A stretch of 64,000 bases of DNA from Pimelobacter simplex (GCA_016803235.1 JADCLI010000008.1:1-64000), one strand, 5' to 3'; shown: positions 52,983-60,860, counted from the first letter of the stretch. Translations and numbers: made by a program. The notes: generated by a model from the letters alone, not told the origin.

Positions 52983-53318
52983 GTGATCAGGCGTGAAGAC
53001 TTCCTGCAAGAACTGGCAGTCGCGGTGCCCGAGTCGGAGGCAGTGGCCGCGGAGCACGTAGCCGACAACGACGGTCTGCTTCTTCACCTGCTGATGAGTG
53101 ACCTCCTGCGCATGAGCGTGAGCACGTACCAGGCTGGCGATGTAGCCGTCACAGACCGTCTGCTGACGTTTGTTGACTGGTGTCTCCGGACGGGCGATGC
53201 GTACGTCTCCAACGCGGTCGCCGCTTCTTTTGTCGAAGACTTCGGGGCCCACCCTGGTGAGTCCGACGCGCTCCTACGGCGATGGCCTCCAGCTCTCCGG
53301 GCCGAGTTGGGACGGTAG
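52983..53318 (+). CDS. Array gene: hypothetical protein, DUF7674-like pattern
   Basis: 111 aa from GTG 52983 (GTG 52980 equally possible). LLLHLLMSDLLRMSVSTYQAGD, then LLTFVDWCLRTGDAYVSNAVAASFVEDFG. The NAV-SFVED(F/L) ending is reminiscent of the DUF7674 family found with toxin/immunity loci; this is a recollection, not a search. No membrane segment. Confidence 0.7.
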   Translation: MIRREDFLQELAVAVPESEAVAAEHVADNDGLLLHLLMSDLLRMSVSTYQAGDVAVTDRLLTFVDWCLRTGDAYVSNAVAASFVEDFGAHPGESDALLRRWPPALRAELGR

Positions 53319-53327
53319 GCGATACGG

Positions 53328-53370
53328 CCGCTCATGCCGCGAACCGCGCGGTCATGCCGATGAGCAGCGG
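53328..53370. repeat. Array site with full consensus core
   Basis: Identical 28-nt core (53333-53360) with the sites at 61573, 61955 and 62435. The outer arms CCGCT-CAT and ATG-AGCAGCGG pair (CCGCT with AGCGG after a 3-nt bulge). Confidence 0.85.
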
Positions 53371-53390
53371 ACAGGTGGCATGGTCACGGC

Positions 53391-53620
53391 GTGGACCTAC
53401 TGGACTTGTTTCTCCGTGACCCTCACGAAGGCGCTCGCCAGGAACTACGCGCCGCAATCAACCGCCGGTGCAGAACCCGATCGTTGAAGAGTTCAGGTTC
53501 AATACCTACGAGGTGATTCTCGACTGTGAGGTCGGCGAGGTCCGGGTATTCGACGTGCTCGACGGCACTGCAGAACCCACCATCATCACGCTGGACGAAC
53601 TGCGCAGGCGGCTGGTCTAG
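53391..53620 (+). CDS. Array gene: very small protein, possibly frameshifted
   Basis: Two overlapping pieces. GTG 53391 opens VDLLDLFLRDPHEGARQELRAAINRR, stopping at 53516 after the frame turns senseless. GTG 53468 opens a second frame, QNPIVEEFRFNTYEVILDC, EVRVFDVLDGTAEP, ending LRRRLV at 53620 (50 aa). Inserting one base in CCGGTG (53466-53470) would join them into one protein of about 76 aa. Either a small 50-aa gene or a frameshifted one; function unknown. Confidence 0.5.
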
Positions 53621-53732
53621 GTGTGATGTCCAGGCAGGTTGTTCAACCGGGTGATGGGTGTACAGCCGCCACGAGGGCTGAGTGGGGCCGGTGGTGGTAG
53701 TACTGGTGGGATCCAGCACGCGAATTCGGAGG

Positions 53733-54122
53733 TCAGGCCCTTGCCTGGACGTGACTCCGGATGTTCTTCGTCATCAGAGGTGCCGCCTCGGCGAGGAACG
53801 TCAAGGACAGGAACGCGGCGTGTGCGTCGCCGCCCAGCGCGCCCAGACCGTACCCAATCGCACCCACCGCAGAGGTCATGACCACGAATCCCCGAGCCAT
53901 ACGGCTCCGCTTGCGGTAGATGAGCCAGAGAAGTAGGCAGCCGAACGCGAACCAGAAACTGGCCACCTCCGCAGGGTTCGTGCCAGCCGGGTTCGTGCCG
54001 TAGTCGGTCACAGCGACCTGCGCTGCTAGGGCCACGGCCGACGCACCAAGAAGGCCGCGCGTCCGCGGCTTGTCGCCCACCCGTCTGGCCGAGGACGGCT
54101 GGGCTTCGACAGCTGCTGTCAT
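53733..54122 (-). CDS. Array gene: small membrane protein
   Basis: 129 aa, opposite strand to most array genes. Three to four hydrophobic segments: LLGASAVALAAQVAVTDYG, VASFWFAFGCLLLWLIY, GFVVMTSAVGAIGYGLGALGG, FLSLTFLAEAAPL. Function unknown. Gap 53621-53732 holds no clear site. Confidence 0.7.
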   Translation of the reverse strand: MTAAVEAQPSSARRVGDKPRTRGLLGASAVALAAQVAVTDYGTNPAGTNPAEVASFWFAFGCLLLWLIYRKRSRMARGFVVMTSAVGAIGYGLGALGGDAHAAFLSLTFLAEAAPLMTKNIRSHVQARA

Positions 54123-54280
54123 GCGTTCAACCGTAGGGGCGTGGCTGCTCCCTGAGAAGGGTTCGCCGAGATCATGGTGGAGGACTTCGCGCTCTACTTT
54201 CTGAAAGCGGAACTCGAACTGCGATCTCCGATGACGAGTACAGGCCGTTCACCCTGCGGGTGATCCCTCGTCAGCGATGA

Positions 54281-54330
54281 CTCCGCTCGGATCTGCCGCG
54301 ATCCGCTCGGTGATTCCGAGCAGCGGGCGG
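54281..54330. repeat. Array site with compensatory outer stem
   Basis: CCGCTCGGA (54283-54291) pairs with TCCGAGCAGCGG (54315-54326). Here the usual CTCAT/ATGAG arms are replaced on both sides by CTCGGA/TCCGAG, so pairing is kept. Centre: TCTGCCGCGATCC. Confidence 0.75.
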
Positions 54331-54353
54331 TGCCGTCCCGTAGGTTGCAACGC

Positions 54354-54647
54354 ATGGCGGAGGTTGTGCTCGACGGCAAAGCCGTCCATTCCGAGGTGGA
54401 CGTGCATCGCGCCTTGGCGCAGCAGCTGGAGTTCGGTGAGTTCTACGGCAGCAACCTCTCAGCACTCCGCGACAGGCTACTAACTGACACACCCCGCCCA
54501 GTGCGAATCGTCTGGCTCGGTTCCGGTCGCAGCCGAGAACGCCTTGGGGAGCCCCTCTTCTCCAGCATTGTTGCGGTGTTCGAAGAGGCCGCACAGCAAG
54601 ACCTGGACTTCGGTTGGGCTGATCGATTCGAGTTCGAACTGCGATAG
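54354..54647 (+). CDS. Array gene: barstar family protein (ribonuclease inhibitor)
   Basis: 97 aa. Barstar pattern: VVLDGKAVHSEVDVHRALAQQL, then FYGSNLSALRDRLLTD, PVRIVWLGSGRSRERLG, and the C-terminal VFEEAAQQDLDFGWADRFEFELR. It matches the beta-alpha fold of barnase inhibitors; the acidic helix that blocks the RNase is plausible at FYGSNLSALRDRL. No barnase-like toxin is encoded nearby, so it is an orphan immunity gene. Start ATG 54354; an upstream ATG (54330, MPSRRLQR) lies in the site. Confidence 0.88.
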   Translation: MAEVVLDGKAVHSEVDVHRALAQQLEFGEFYGSNLSALRDRLLTDTPRPVRIVWLGSGRSRERLGEPLFSSIVAVFEEAAQQDLDFGWADRFEFELR

Positions 54648-54651
54648 AGAC

Positions 54652-54719
54652 TCGCGGATCTGCCGCTGTCGCAACGAATGTTCTGACCAAGTCGCTAAGC
54701 AGTTGAGTGCGTTGATGCG
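54652..54719. repeat. Array site ending in a GTTGAGT core
   Basis: Starts five bases after the barstar stop: CGCGGATCTGCCGCTGTCGC on the left; right end CAGTTGAGTGCG with heptamer GTTGAGT (54712-54718), matching the GTTRRRY form of integron core sites. Confidence 0.65.
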
Positions 54720-54731
54720 AGACTGCGCGAC

Positions 54732-54998
54732 ATGGCCACCCCGCCACGCCCGCTGCTTGCGTTCTTGGTTGATCTGGAGTCTCCGTACGACCCAGCTGGG
54801 TCAAGGGACTACGACCCACAAGAGTTGATCCGCCAAGCGCTCCAAGCATCCGACTATTGGGCGGACCTCGCCCTCGGCTGGTTGGACCAAGGCGCGCCGT
54901 CCGGTGACCTGCGCACTGCGCTGCTCAATTTCGAGGCCCAACACTCACGACCGCAGGCCCTGCGTCACCACGCGCGACGGCTCCGAAAGGCACTCTGA
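54732..54998 (+). CDS. Array gene: hypothetical protein
   Basis: 88 aa, all helical by appearance: LLAFLVDLESPYDPAG, LIRQALQASDYWADLALGWLDQG, LRTALLNFEAQHSRPQALRHHARRLRKAL. No family recognised. Start 13 nt after the GTTGAGT core and stop six bases before the next site, a typical cassette fit. Confidence 0.72.
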   Translation: MATPPRPLLAFLVDLESPYDPAGSRDYDPQELIRQALQASDYWADLALGWLDQGAPSGDLRTALLNFEAQHSRPQALRHHARRLRKAL

Positions 54999-55004
54999 CC
55001 GAAT

Positions 55005-55048
55005 CCGCACGCACATGCCGCGATCCGCCCGGCGGTGCTGATGTGCGG
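55005..55048. repeat. Array site with CACAT/ATGTG stem
   Basis: CCGCACGCACATGCCGCGAT, then CCGCCCGGCGGTGCTGATGT, GCGG. The outer stem is CCGCAC..AT with ATGTGCGG: the T of CTCAT became A and the paired A of ATGAG became T, a compensatory change. Confidence 0.8.
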
Positions 55049-55057
55049 CCAAGATCG

Positions 55058-55399
55058 CTAATCCTCGAACTCCCAGTAGCCCAAGCGTCCAACCCGCTGA
55101 GCCACCTCGTGCCACCTGTCGGCCTGGACGGCGTCCACACGCTTCGCCAACCAATCCCGTAATGCGTTCTTGTCGAACGACTCGTAGCTGACCACCACGT
55201 GGTGTCGTGCGTCGTAAGGGCCGCGAAGCGCCTGGCGGGCGAGCCATTCCGGGGTGCACACAGTGATGTCGAAAGACTCCTCGCCTGGTCCACCCGCAGG
55301 GCCGACGGTCATCCGAACCAGGACTGAGAACTCAGCGGGGTCGTCCGGCAAGGTCGACGGCTCCGGGTCAAACCAGAGGTTCTTCAACGATGCGCGCAC
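55058..55399 (-). CDS. Array gene: immunity protein 8 (Imm8)-like
   Basis: 113 aa from GTG 55399. RASLKNLWFDPEP, FSVLVRMTVGPAGG, ESFDITVCTPEWLARQ, VVSYESFDKNALRDWLAKRV. The opening, the GPxG turn and the FDI.VCTPEWL motif match what I know of the Imm8 family of polymorphic-toxin immunity proteins. No toxin gene is nearby. Opposite strand to the array majority. Confidence 0.78.
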   Translation of the reverse strand: MRASLKNLWFDPEPSTLPDDPAEFSVLVRMTVGPAGGPGEESFDITVCTPEWLARQALRGPYDARHHVVVSYESFDKNALRDWLAKRVDAVQADRWHEVAQRVGRLGYWEFED

Positions 55400-55420
55400 G
55401 ATGGCATCCTGCCTGAGGAC

Positions 55421-55463
55421 TGGCCCCTCATGCCGCGAACCGCGCGGCTGCCGATTAGCGGAT
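55421..55463. repeat. Array site, right half altered
   Basis: CCCCTCATGCCGCGAACCGC then GCGGCTGCCGATTAGCGG. Same left half as the consensus; a short deletion turns GGTCATGCCGATGAG into GGCTGCCGATTAG. Confidence 0.7.
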
Positions 55464-55489
55464 GGACGAGCTGGACGGAGGTTCGTTGT

Positions 55490-55909
55490 TCAATCTGACA
55501 GTGACGCGTACATGTCGCGAGCTTCCCAGTTCGGGTCCGCTGCCTCGATCACCTGCTCACAGCGACGAGCGTGCTCCCATGGTCGCCTCGATTCGCCCCG
55601 GTGCAACTGATCCAAGCTCACGCTCCTCTGTTGGCGAGCGGCAGCGAGCAGTGCAGGGAGGTCCAGCGTGTGCGCGCAGTATTCGAGCAGGTCGGAGAGG
55701 CCCGACGGGGGCGGCGTCTCGCACAGCTTGGGGACAAGTCCGGCAAGAAACTGGTCGGCCTCGGCCCGGTGTTCGGGGTGGGACTGCACCAGTCGGACGA
55801 TCGCAACGAACGACGGTTCCAGGTCTCGCACGTCGAACGACGATTCCGCAATGGCTAGCGCCTGCCGAGCGTGAGAGGCCAGCGCCTCACCAAAAGACGT
55901 CGAGCTCAT
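55490..55909 (-). CDS. Array gene: hypothetical helical protein
   Basis: 139 aa. SFGEALASHARQALAIAESS, SFVAIVRLVQSHPEHRAEADQFLAG, LSDLLEYCAHTLDLPALLAAAR, then a C-terminal WEHARRCEQVIEA. Reminiscent of HEAT-like immunity-type hypotheticals; no name assigned. Minus strand, between two sites. Confidence 0.7.
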   Translation of the reverse strand: MSSTSFGEALASHARQALAIAESSFDVRDLEPSFVAIVRLVQSHPEHRAEADQFLAGLVPKLCETPPPSGLSDLLEYCAHTLDLPALLAAARQQRSVSLDQLHRGESRRPWEHARRCEQVIEAADPNWEARDMYASLSD

Positions 55910-55932
55910 AGGCCAGAGACTCCCACGAGAAC

Positions 55933-55982
55933 CGCCCGCACCTGCCGCGATCCGATCATGCCGATGAGCGCGCAGTTGAGCC
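55933..55982. repeat. Array site followed by GTTGAGC core
   Basis: CGCCCGCACCTGCCGCGATC, CGATCATGCCGATGAGCGCG, then CAGTTGAGC. Both end forms (GATGAGC and GTTGAGC) occur side by side here, as if two right ends met. Confidence 0.7.
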
Positions 55983-55998
55983 GTGGGACGCTTGAGGG

Positions 55999-56307
55999 AT
56001 GGCGATCAGCATGTGGGTGCGCGAGGAGATGCCTGACCGGGGCGAGCGACTGGACGAGGGCTCACTCCCTTGGAGGGTGCCGCAAGGCGTCTTGAATCTC
56101 CGAGACACGCCCCTACTGGTCGCCGTGGATCCTTACGGGGACACGATGTTCAACCGCCTTCAGATCGAGCGACAGTTGCCGCGTGAGGTGAAGTTCGTGC
56201 GGGCGCGGCTCGCGGCAGAGCGGCAGCCCATGCTCGACGAGTTGGAGCGGTTGATGGGTGTAGCAACGCAGCGCGTGCACCGATACCTCTGGTTCATCGG
56301 GGACTGA
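55999..56307 (+). CDS. Array gene: hypothetical protein
   Basis: 102 aa from ATG 55999. ISMWVREEMPDRGERLDEG, TPLLVAVDPYGDTMFNRLQIERQL, and a helical C-terminus ERQPMLDELERLMGVATQRVHRYLWFIGD. No family recognised. Confidence 0.7.
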   Translation: MAISMWVREEMPDRGERLDEGSLPWRVPQGVLNLRDTPLLVAVDPYGDTMFNRLQIERQLPREVKFVRARLAAERQPMLDELERLMGVATQRVHRYLWFIGD

Positions 56308-56486
56308 AGCGCGCGGATCGTGCCGCGGGCCGCGTCCGGCTCGACGCCAGCAGCGAACTTCCGAGCAAGGCGATCGGCGATGGCCGGCACCCCACTTCAG
56401 GTCGAGCCGGTCGACTGATTCCAGTCGTCCGAGCACGCGCCCATCACCCCATTGACGGCCTCTGCTATCGGTGACTCGCTGGTCGG
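56308..56486. repeat. Degenerate site and leader before the array recombinase
   Basis: Starts GCGCGCGGATCGTGCCGCGG, a weak version of the array site, then about 130 bp without a gene up to the recombinase start. If promoters or an attI-like primary site exist, this is where to look. Confidence 0.4.
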
Positions 56487-57404
56487 ATGAATAGCTCGTC
56501 AACCCTCGTCAGGGTCGCTGACCCGTTCGATGATCCAGACCTTCGTTTAGCACTCGCCGCGCACCTCGCCCGCTACAAGGGCGAGTCGCGGACTCACACC
56601 GCGTCTGACCTGCATGCCTATCTGAGGTGGTGCAGCGACATGAGCGTGGCACCACTCGCAACACAGCGAGTACACGTCGAGCTCTACATGCGCTGGATGC
56701 AGGAGAGCCGCTGCCTCAAGCCGTCAACAATCGCCCGGCGACTGTCTGTGGTGGCCATGTTCTACCGAACCTGTGTCATCGACAACGTTCTCGACCACTC
56801 TCCCTCGCAGCACGTCAGACGACCCTCCGCACCGCCCGAATCACCCACCCTCGGCCTGACCCATCTCCAGTTCGAGGCCATGCTGACCGCGGGCCGTGAA
56901 TCGACCAACATCAATGACTTCGCGCTCGTCGCGATGCTCGGTCTCCTCGGCCTACGAATCTTCGAGGCAACCGGCGCTGACATCGAAACTCTTTCAGAGA
57001 TCCGTGGACATCGCGTGATCCGCATCCACGGCAAAGGCGACAAGGTCGCCCAGGTCCCGCTGCCGCCTGCAGTAGGACGCGCCATCGACCGTTCCGTCAA
57101 CGGACGACAATCAGGTCCCATCCTGCGAACGCGTACCGGCACCCGGATGGATCGTCACTGCGCGACAAGGCGGCTCAAGGCGCTGCAGGGAACTTCGGGG
57201 GTGACGATCGAACGAATGCACCCTCACATGCTTCGCCACACCTTCGTAACCACGATGCTTGATGCCGGCGTCGACCTGCGCGACGTTCAGATCGCGGCCC
57301 GGCACGCCGACCCCCGCACGACCATGCGCTACGACCGTGCCCGCGACAACCTCGACCGCCATCACAACTACATCCTGGCGGCGTTCATGGCTTCGGCCAC
57401 GTAG
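56487..57404 (+). CDS. Tyrosine recombinase inside the cassette array
   Basis: 305 aa. N-terminal core-binding domain (RLALAAHLARYKGESRTHTA, YLRWCSDM). Catalytic residues visible: Arg in LLGLRIFEATGADIE (about 156), Lys in IHGKGDKVAQVPL, HMLRHTF (HxxR about 247-251), RHADPRTT (second His) and Tyr in TMRYDRARDNLDRH (about 282). Shorter than the element integrase and of a different branch; no IntI-specific extra domain is visible between the Arg and HxxR boxes. It ends 13 nt before a GTTGAGT heptamer (57418-57424), so it sits in the array like a cassette or as its recombinase. Confidence 0.92.
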   Translation: MNSSSTLVRVADPFDDPDLRLALAAHLARYKGESRTHTASDLHAYLRWCSDMSVAPLATQRVHVELYMRWMQESRCLKPSTIARRLSVVAMFYRTCVIDNVLDHSPSQHVRRPSAPPESPTLGLTHLQFEAMLTAGRESTNINDFALVAMLGLLGLRIFEATGADIETLSEIRGHRVIRIHGKGDKVAQVPLPPAVGRAIDRSVNGRQSGPILRTRTGTRMDRHCATRRLKALQGTSGVTIERMHPHMLRHTFVTTMLDAGVDLRDVQIAARHADPRTTMRYDRARDNLDRHHNYILAAFMASAT

Positions 57405-57459
57405 CTCGATCTACCGAGTTGAGTGCGTATTCGGGCGTCCTTCTTGAGAGCGTCGCAGC

Positions 57460-58098
57460 ATGACCGCCAGTTCATCCGGAGGAGGGAGTCGGCAGTGGTC
57501 GTGGGCCTCTTCGGAGTCCGAGGCTGAAGCACGCCGCCTTGACGCCAGCCAACTGGTGGGGTCACGTATCCGCGCCGTGCACTACATCAATATCGACTAC
57601 AGGCGCTACGAACTGCAATCGGAATCTGTCGAAGCGGGCCCGCGAGCGATCGTGGCAGACGCGGAGTGGGCTGACCCAACCTGGCTGTTCGATGGGTTCG
57701 ACGCTGTTGACTACGGCTTCGAGATCACAACGGACCTCGGGAAGCCGTTCTCAGTCACGTGGGACCCGCCGGGCGACCGAGAGGGCATCGGCATGCAACC
57801 TGTCCCTCTGCTCGGCTCGGGCGTAAGGAGCGACGCGGACGTTGCCATATGGGACCTCACCGGCCGCCACTCCGCTTGGACGAGGCTGGTCGGCAAGAAG
57901 GTCACGGATGTCGTCCTTCACTACGTCCCTTGGCTGGAGGGTGAGGAAGGCCTCTGGTGTCCGCGCATCACAATCCACTGCGGAGAAGTGCACGTTGAAG
58001 TCCTGCTGGGCGACGCAAAGTCAGGCGCGCTCGTCCTCTCTGCCGACAACGTAGCTGTACTGCATCCCGACACGCCGCTACCTCAGTGGACGAGTTGA
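57460..58098 (+). CDS. Array gene: hypothetical protein
   Basis: 212 aa. RLDASQLVGSRIRAVHYINI, EWADPTWLFDGFDAVDYGFEI, VTWDPPGDREGIGMQPVPL, SAWTRLVGKKVTDVVLHYVPW, then CPRITIHCGEVHVEVLLGD. Two half-repeats (LVGSRI.AV, LVGKKVTDV) suggest a duplicated beta-sheet domain. No family certain. The stop TGA lies inside the GTTGAGA of the next site. Confidence 0.75.
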   Translation: MTASSSGGGSRQWSWASSESEAEARRLDASQLVGSRIRAVHYINIDYRRYELQSESVEAGPRAIVADAEWADPTWLFDGFDAVDYGFEITTDLGKPFSVTWDPPGDREGIGMQPVPLLGSGVRSDADVAIWDLTGRHSAWTRLVGKKVTDVVLHYVPWLEGEEGLWCPRITIHCGEVHVEVLLGDAKSGALVLSADNVAVLHPDTPLPQWTS

Positions 58099-58157
58099 GA
58101 GCGTGGACGCCCGGATCTGCCGCCGATCAGTTCGGATATGCCGAGAACCGCGCGGAC
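58090..58157. repeat. Array site overlapping a stop codon
   Basis: Heptamer GTTGAGA overlaps the stop of the preceding gene; then CGCCCGGATCTGCCGCCGAT, CAGTTCGGATATGCCGAGAA, CCGCGCGG. CGGAT/ATGCCG boxes recognisable; degenerate. Confidence 0.6.
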
Positions 58158-58211
58158 CTTGAGCGTATGCGTGGAACTGTCCACCGAGTGGCGACGTGGG
58201 ATTCTCTGAGC

Positions 58212-58940
58212 ATGGACGACGCCACCTTCCTCTCCCAGGTTCAGGACCTGCTGGCAGCGGGGCTTCGAGAAGACATCGTGGTGACAGCCGTGCGACCTGC
58301 AGGGGGACGGCCGTGGCCCCGAGCCGAGGCTGCCTTCCGCCTCGCCAACCCACCTCCGGGCTGGCAGGGTCCGACGCACGGATCGGCCTTTGCCCCGCTG
58401 GCGCAGGAGTGGCGATACGCCAGCGGCCATGAAGAACCCTCCGACTACGCGCAACTGCTCGCGGACGAGGTCGAGCGGGCCGCGCACCAGTTGATCTCGC
58501 CCACACCGCAGCCAGTCGTCCCGACTCCAGAGCAGGTCTCCGAGCGGTGGCAATGGCTTCTGGATCGGCTCGCGCACCACGGAGGGGTTCGGCAGGAAGC
58601 CGAGGGGCGACTGGTTGTCACAGGTGGGGACGGTACATCGTTCACCGTTCTGGTCACCCCCGAGCAGTGGGCCCTCATCGGTGAACCGATCGATCCGCAG
58701 TCGGATGACCCGCAGGACTTCAACCAGCTGAACTCCGAGGACACCTACCTGGTGTTTTACGAGGACGAGCTCGTCTGGTCCGTTCGTCCCGAACTTCCCC
58801 CGGTGGGATGGGGCGCTGAACACAGGCGGCAGTACCGCGAGGCCGTGGCCCAGGGAAGAACTGACGTCGGCTGGTACGGGATCGGCCCCCATGACCCCGA
58901 CGAGCGCGACGATCCTGGCCGGAGTTTTGCGCAGTCGTAG
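58212..58940 (+). CDS. Array gene: hypothetical protein, source of the fragment at 58993
   Basis: 242 aa from ATG 58212 (ATG 58167 in frame is an alternative). The N-terminus DDATFLSQVQDLLAAGLREDIV is followed by a Pro/Trp-rich half, a linker of PTPQPVVPTPEQ, and a C-terminal half with VTGGDGTSFTVLVTPEQWALI, TYLVFYEDELVWSVRPELPPV. The last 37 codons (from about 58829) are partly copied just downstream. No family certain. Confidence 0.75.
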   Translation: MDDATFLSQVQDLLAAGLREDIVVTAVRPAGGRPWPRAEAAFRLANPPPGWQGPTHGSAFAPLAQEWRYASGHEEPSDYAQLLADEVERAAHQLISPTPQPVVPTPEQVSERWQWLLDRLAHHGGVRQEAEGRLVVTGGDGTSFTVLVTPEQWALIGEPIDPQSDDPQDFNQLNSEDTYLVFYEDELVWSVRPELPPVGWGAEHRRQYREAVAQGRTDVGWYGIGPHDPDERDDPGRSFAQS

Positions 58941-58959
58941 TCAATGTGCGTTCAAGGCA

Positions 58960-58992
58960 CCCCGCTCATGCCGCGATCAGAGTTCGATCGGG
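58960..58992. repeat. Array site, left half only
   Basis: CCCCGCTCATGCCGCGATCA then GAGTTCGATCGGG. The right half is replaced by the duplicated gene end that follows. Confidence 0.65.
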
Positions 58993-59103
58993 CGGTACGA
59001 CGAGGCCGTGGCCCAGGGCTTGACTGAAATTGGCTGGTGCGCGAACGCCCCCCATGACCCCGAGCAGCGCGACAAGGATGGCCACCATCAGACGGGGTCG
59101 TAG
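58993..59103 (+). pseudogene. Duplicated 3' fragment of the preceding gene
   Basis: In frame to TAG 59103 it reads RYDEAVAQGLTEIGW then APHDPEQRD. The end of the upstream gene reads QYREAVAQGRTDVGW and GPHDPDERD. The fragment has no start or upstream part; it joins directly to a half site, so it looks like a recombination remnant of a second, diverged cassette allele. Confidence 0.8.
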
Positions 59104-59117
59104 TCGGCTCGGCAAGG

Positions 59118-59146
59118 GTGGTCTGCTCATGCCGCCATGCGCGTCT
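59118..59146. repeat. Weak array site
   Basis: GGTCTGCTCATGCCGCCATG then CGCGTCTCA. Only the left CTCATGCCG box is clear. Confidence 0.5.
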
Positions 59147-59148
59147 CA

Positions 59149-59922
59149 TCATCGGCCGGTGGCGGAAACCTCGATGCGCTCAGTCGCGACTACGACGCCG
59201 CCGTCGAACAGGTAACTGATCTCTAGATCCGAAGCGAGTTCGTCGGCACGTACCGCCACTTCGAATCGCTGTTCGCGTCCGCCCTCGGTGTAACCCCTGC
59301 CGCCAGACGGCAGTGTGCGTCCACCGGAGCGCAGTTGGAGGAACCGCTCGACTGGCTCTGGCCAAGGATCGTCGGGTTGATCGTCTCCGGCCTCCAGCGC
59401 CGCATCGAGCGCTTCCTCGTACGCGTCATATCGCTGGACCTCTCCGTCGGGGATACGTGTCCGCACAAACCGCAGCCAGCAGTCGCCGGCAGCAATACCG
59501 ATCGGGAGGCGCTCGACCACGGACCCGTCTGGCAACTTCAACCGGTGTTGCCCGTCAGTCGCGGTCGGGTCGACGAACACCGACTCTCGCACCATTGTCC
59601 CGGCGTTTCTGCCGTAGACGATCTCCAGTTCGCAGGGTTCGATGAGCCGCAACTGAGCGATCCACTGGGCGCTGCGGCTAGAGGCGGCGCCGCCGGCCGC
59701 GATGAAGTGAGCCGTCCTGCTGGGAGCCTCGACCCCGATCGAACGCCACGGTGACGCCCCTCCCTCGGGGAAACGGAAAGTCTGCCCAGCCGCAGAGCTG
59801 AACACGACCATCACGAACGTGTCGCCCGACTCAGTCGCGTTCCCGATCGGCAGGCGTTCGACCAACAAGCCGTCGGTCGTGTGTCGGCTCTGACTCAGCC
59901 GTGGAGACCCGGAAGGTGCCAT
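59149..59922 (-). CDS. Array gene: hypothetical protein with internal repeat
   Basis: 257 aa, one of the longest array genes, minus strand. Repeated segment: DGLLVERLPIGNATESG near the N-terminus and DGSVVERLPIGIAAGD near residue 130, so the protein has two related beta-rich halves, followed by a C-terminal domain with YLFDGGVVVATERIEV. No family recognised; no membrane helix. Confidence 0.72.
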   Translation of the reverse strand: MAPSGSPRLSQSRHTTDGLLVERLPIGNATESGDTFVMVVFSSAAGQTFRFPEGGASPWRSIGVEAPSRTAHFIAAGGAASSRSAQWIAQLRLIEPCELEIVYGRNAGTMVRESVFVDPTATDGQHRLKLPDGSVVERLPIGIAAGDCWLRFVRTRIPDGEVQRYDAYEEALDAALEAGDDQPDDPWPEPVERFLQLRSGGRTLPSGGRGYTEGGREQRFEVAVRADELASDLEISYLFDGGVVVATERIEVSATGR

Positions 59923-59997
59923 CGCTCGAGCCTAGGGCGCCGTCATCACCGATGGGATGAGTCTGCACACGCCCTGCAGCACGCCTCTCGAGGTACG

Positions 59998-60022
59998 TCG
60001 TCCGCTCATGCCGCGAATCGTT
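59998..60022. repeat. Array site, half form
   Basis: TCGTCCGCTCATGCCGCGAA, TCGTT. Lies next to the 3' end of a minus-strand gene. Confidence 0.6.
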
Positions 60023-60025
60023 CGC

Positions 60026-60313
60026 CTACTCGGTTGCTGTCCAACGGTGCTCGAACTCCTCAGACGGGATTGCCCACGGCTCCCAGTCCTCGAACTCGTC
60101 TAACTGCACCTGCCCCAGTTGGCCGTACAAGTCATCCTCGTTGCCCGGTCCGTACCGCAGCGTGGGGCCGTCGTCGTAGACCTCCACCTGCCGAATCGGC
60201 CAGCCGTCGGCGCCGACCTCGAAGTACCAGGTGCTCGCGCCCCAAGAGTCGTGTGCGTCGCCGCGAGTCTCCTCCCAACGACGCTTGAAGTATCGATTCG
60301 GCACGCTCGCCAC
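60026..60313 (-). CDS. Array gene: DUF6881-like protein
   Basis: 95 aa. The pattern YFKRRWEETRGDAHDSWGAS, WYFEVGADGWPIRQVEVYDD, GPTLRYGPGNEDDLYGQLGQ, W.IPSEEFEHRW is one I recall as the DUF6881 family of small actinobacterial proteins (immunity-like context). Minus strand. Well-formed, full-length. Confidence 0.8.
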   Translation of the reverse strand: MASVPNRYFKRRWEETRGDAHDSWGASTWYFEVGADGWPIRQVEVYDDGPTLRYGPGNEDDLYGQLGQVQLDEFEDWEPWAIPSEEFEHRWTATE

Positions 60314-60337
60314 TCTGCCACCGCCGCGCTTAGGAGA

Positions 60338-60362
60338 TGTCCGCTCATGCCGCGATTGATGT
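60338..60362. repeat. Array site, half form
   Basis: ATGTCCGCTCATGCCGCGAT, TGATG. Same left half as 59998. Confidence 0.6.
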
Positions 60363-60410
60363 GCCTTCCTGCGGCCCTCGAGTCGTTAAGTAGGGCAACA
60401 TGGCCGCGTG

Positions 60411-60818
60411 ATGAGTGTGGCCGGTCTGACGTTCTCGATACGCGCAACCAAGCCGGCAACAGCGTTCACACCCATCGCCGTGGCCATACTCGCGGCATTG
60501 GCCAACAGCGTTGTCATCGACTGGCAGAAACGCCCCACGGACGTCGTCTGGTACGTGGACCTACCGCTAGTCACTCTGATGGTGCTGGCCACTGTCGATT
60601 GTCTGGAGCGACTCACTTCCCTGCCGCCAACGATGGCGCGCAGCGCACGACTGGCAACTCTCACGATCGGCACGCTGGTCCTCGCGTCAGCGTTCCTCGG
60701 CCCGTTCACACTCGGCATCTTTCGGTGGGCTTCCATCGTCGTCGGCATTCCGTGCGCGGTGATGGCCTGGTTGACCGTTCGAGAACTTTTCCGGCTGTTA
60801 CGCGCGCATCACTCATGA
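60411..60818 (+). CDS. Array gene: small membrane protein
   Basis: 135 aa from ATG 60411 (GTG 60408 directly before). Four hydrophobic helices: FTPIAVAILAALANSVVI, LPLVTLMVLATVDCL, LATLTIGTLVLASAFLGPF, WASIVVGIPCAVMAWLTV. Function unknown. Confidence 0.75.
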   Translation: MSVAGLTFSIRATKPATAFTPIAVAILAALANSVVIDWQKRPTDVVWYVDLPLVTLMVLATVDCLERLTSLPPTMARSARLATLTIGTLVLASAFLGPFTLGIFRWASIVVGIPCAVMAWLTVRELFRLLRAHHS

Positions 60819-60860
60819 GGGCTGTGCAGCGCCGCCGGCGATACCTGAAGGTTGGACGGG

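Noticed and set aside
56487..57404. A classical integron integrase IntI
   Set aside because: The protein has the tyrosine recombinase residues but I see no IntI-specific additional domain, and the gene sits within the array in the same direction rather than divergent at one end.
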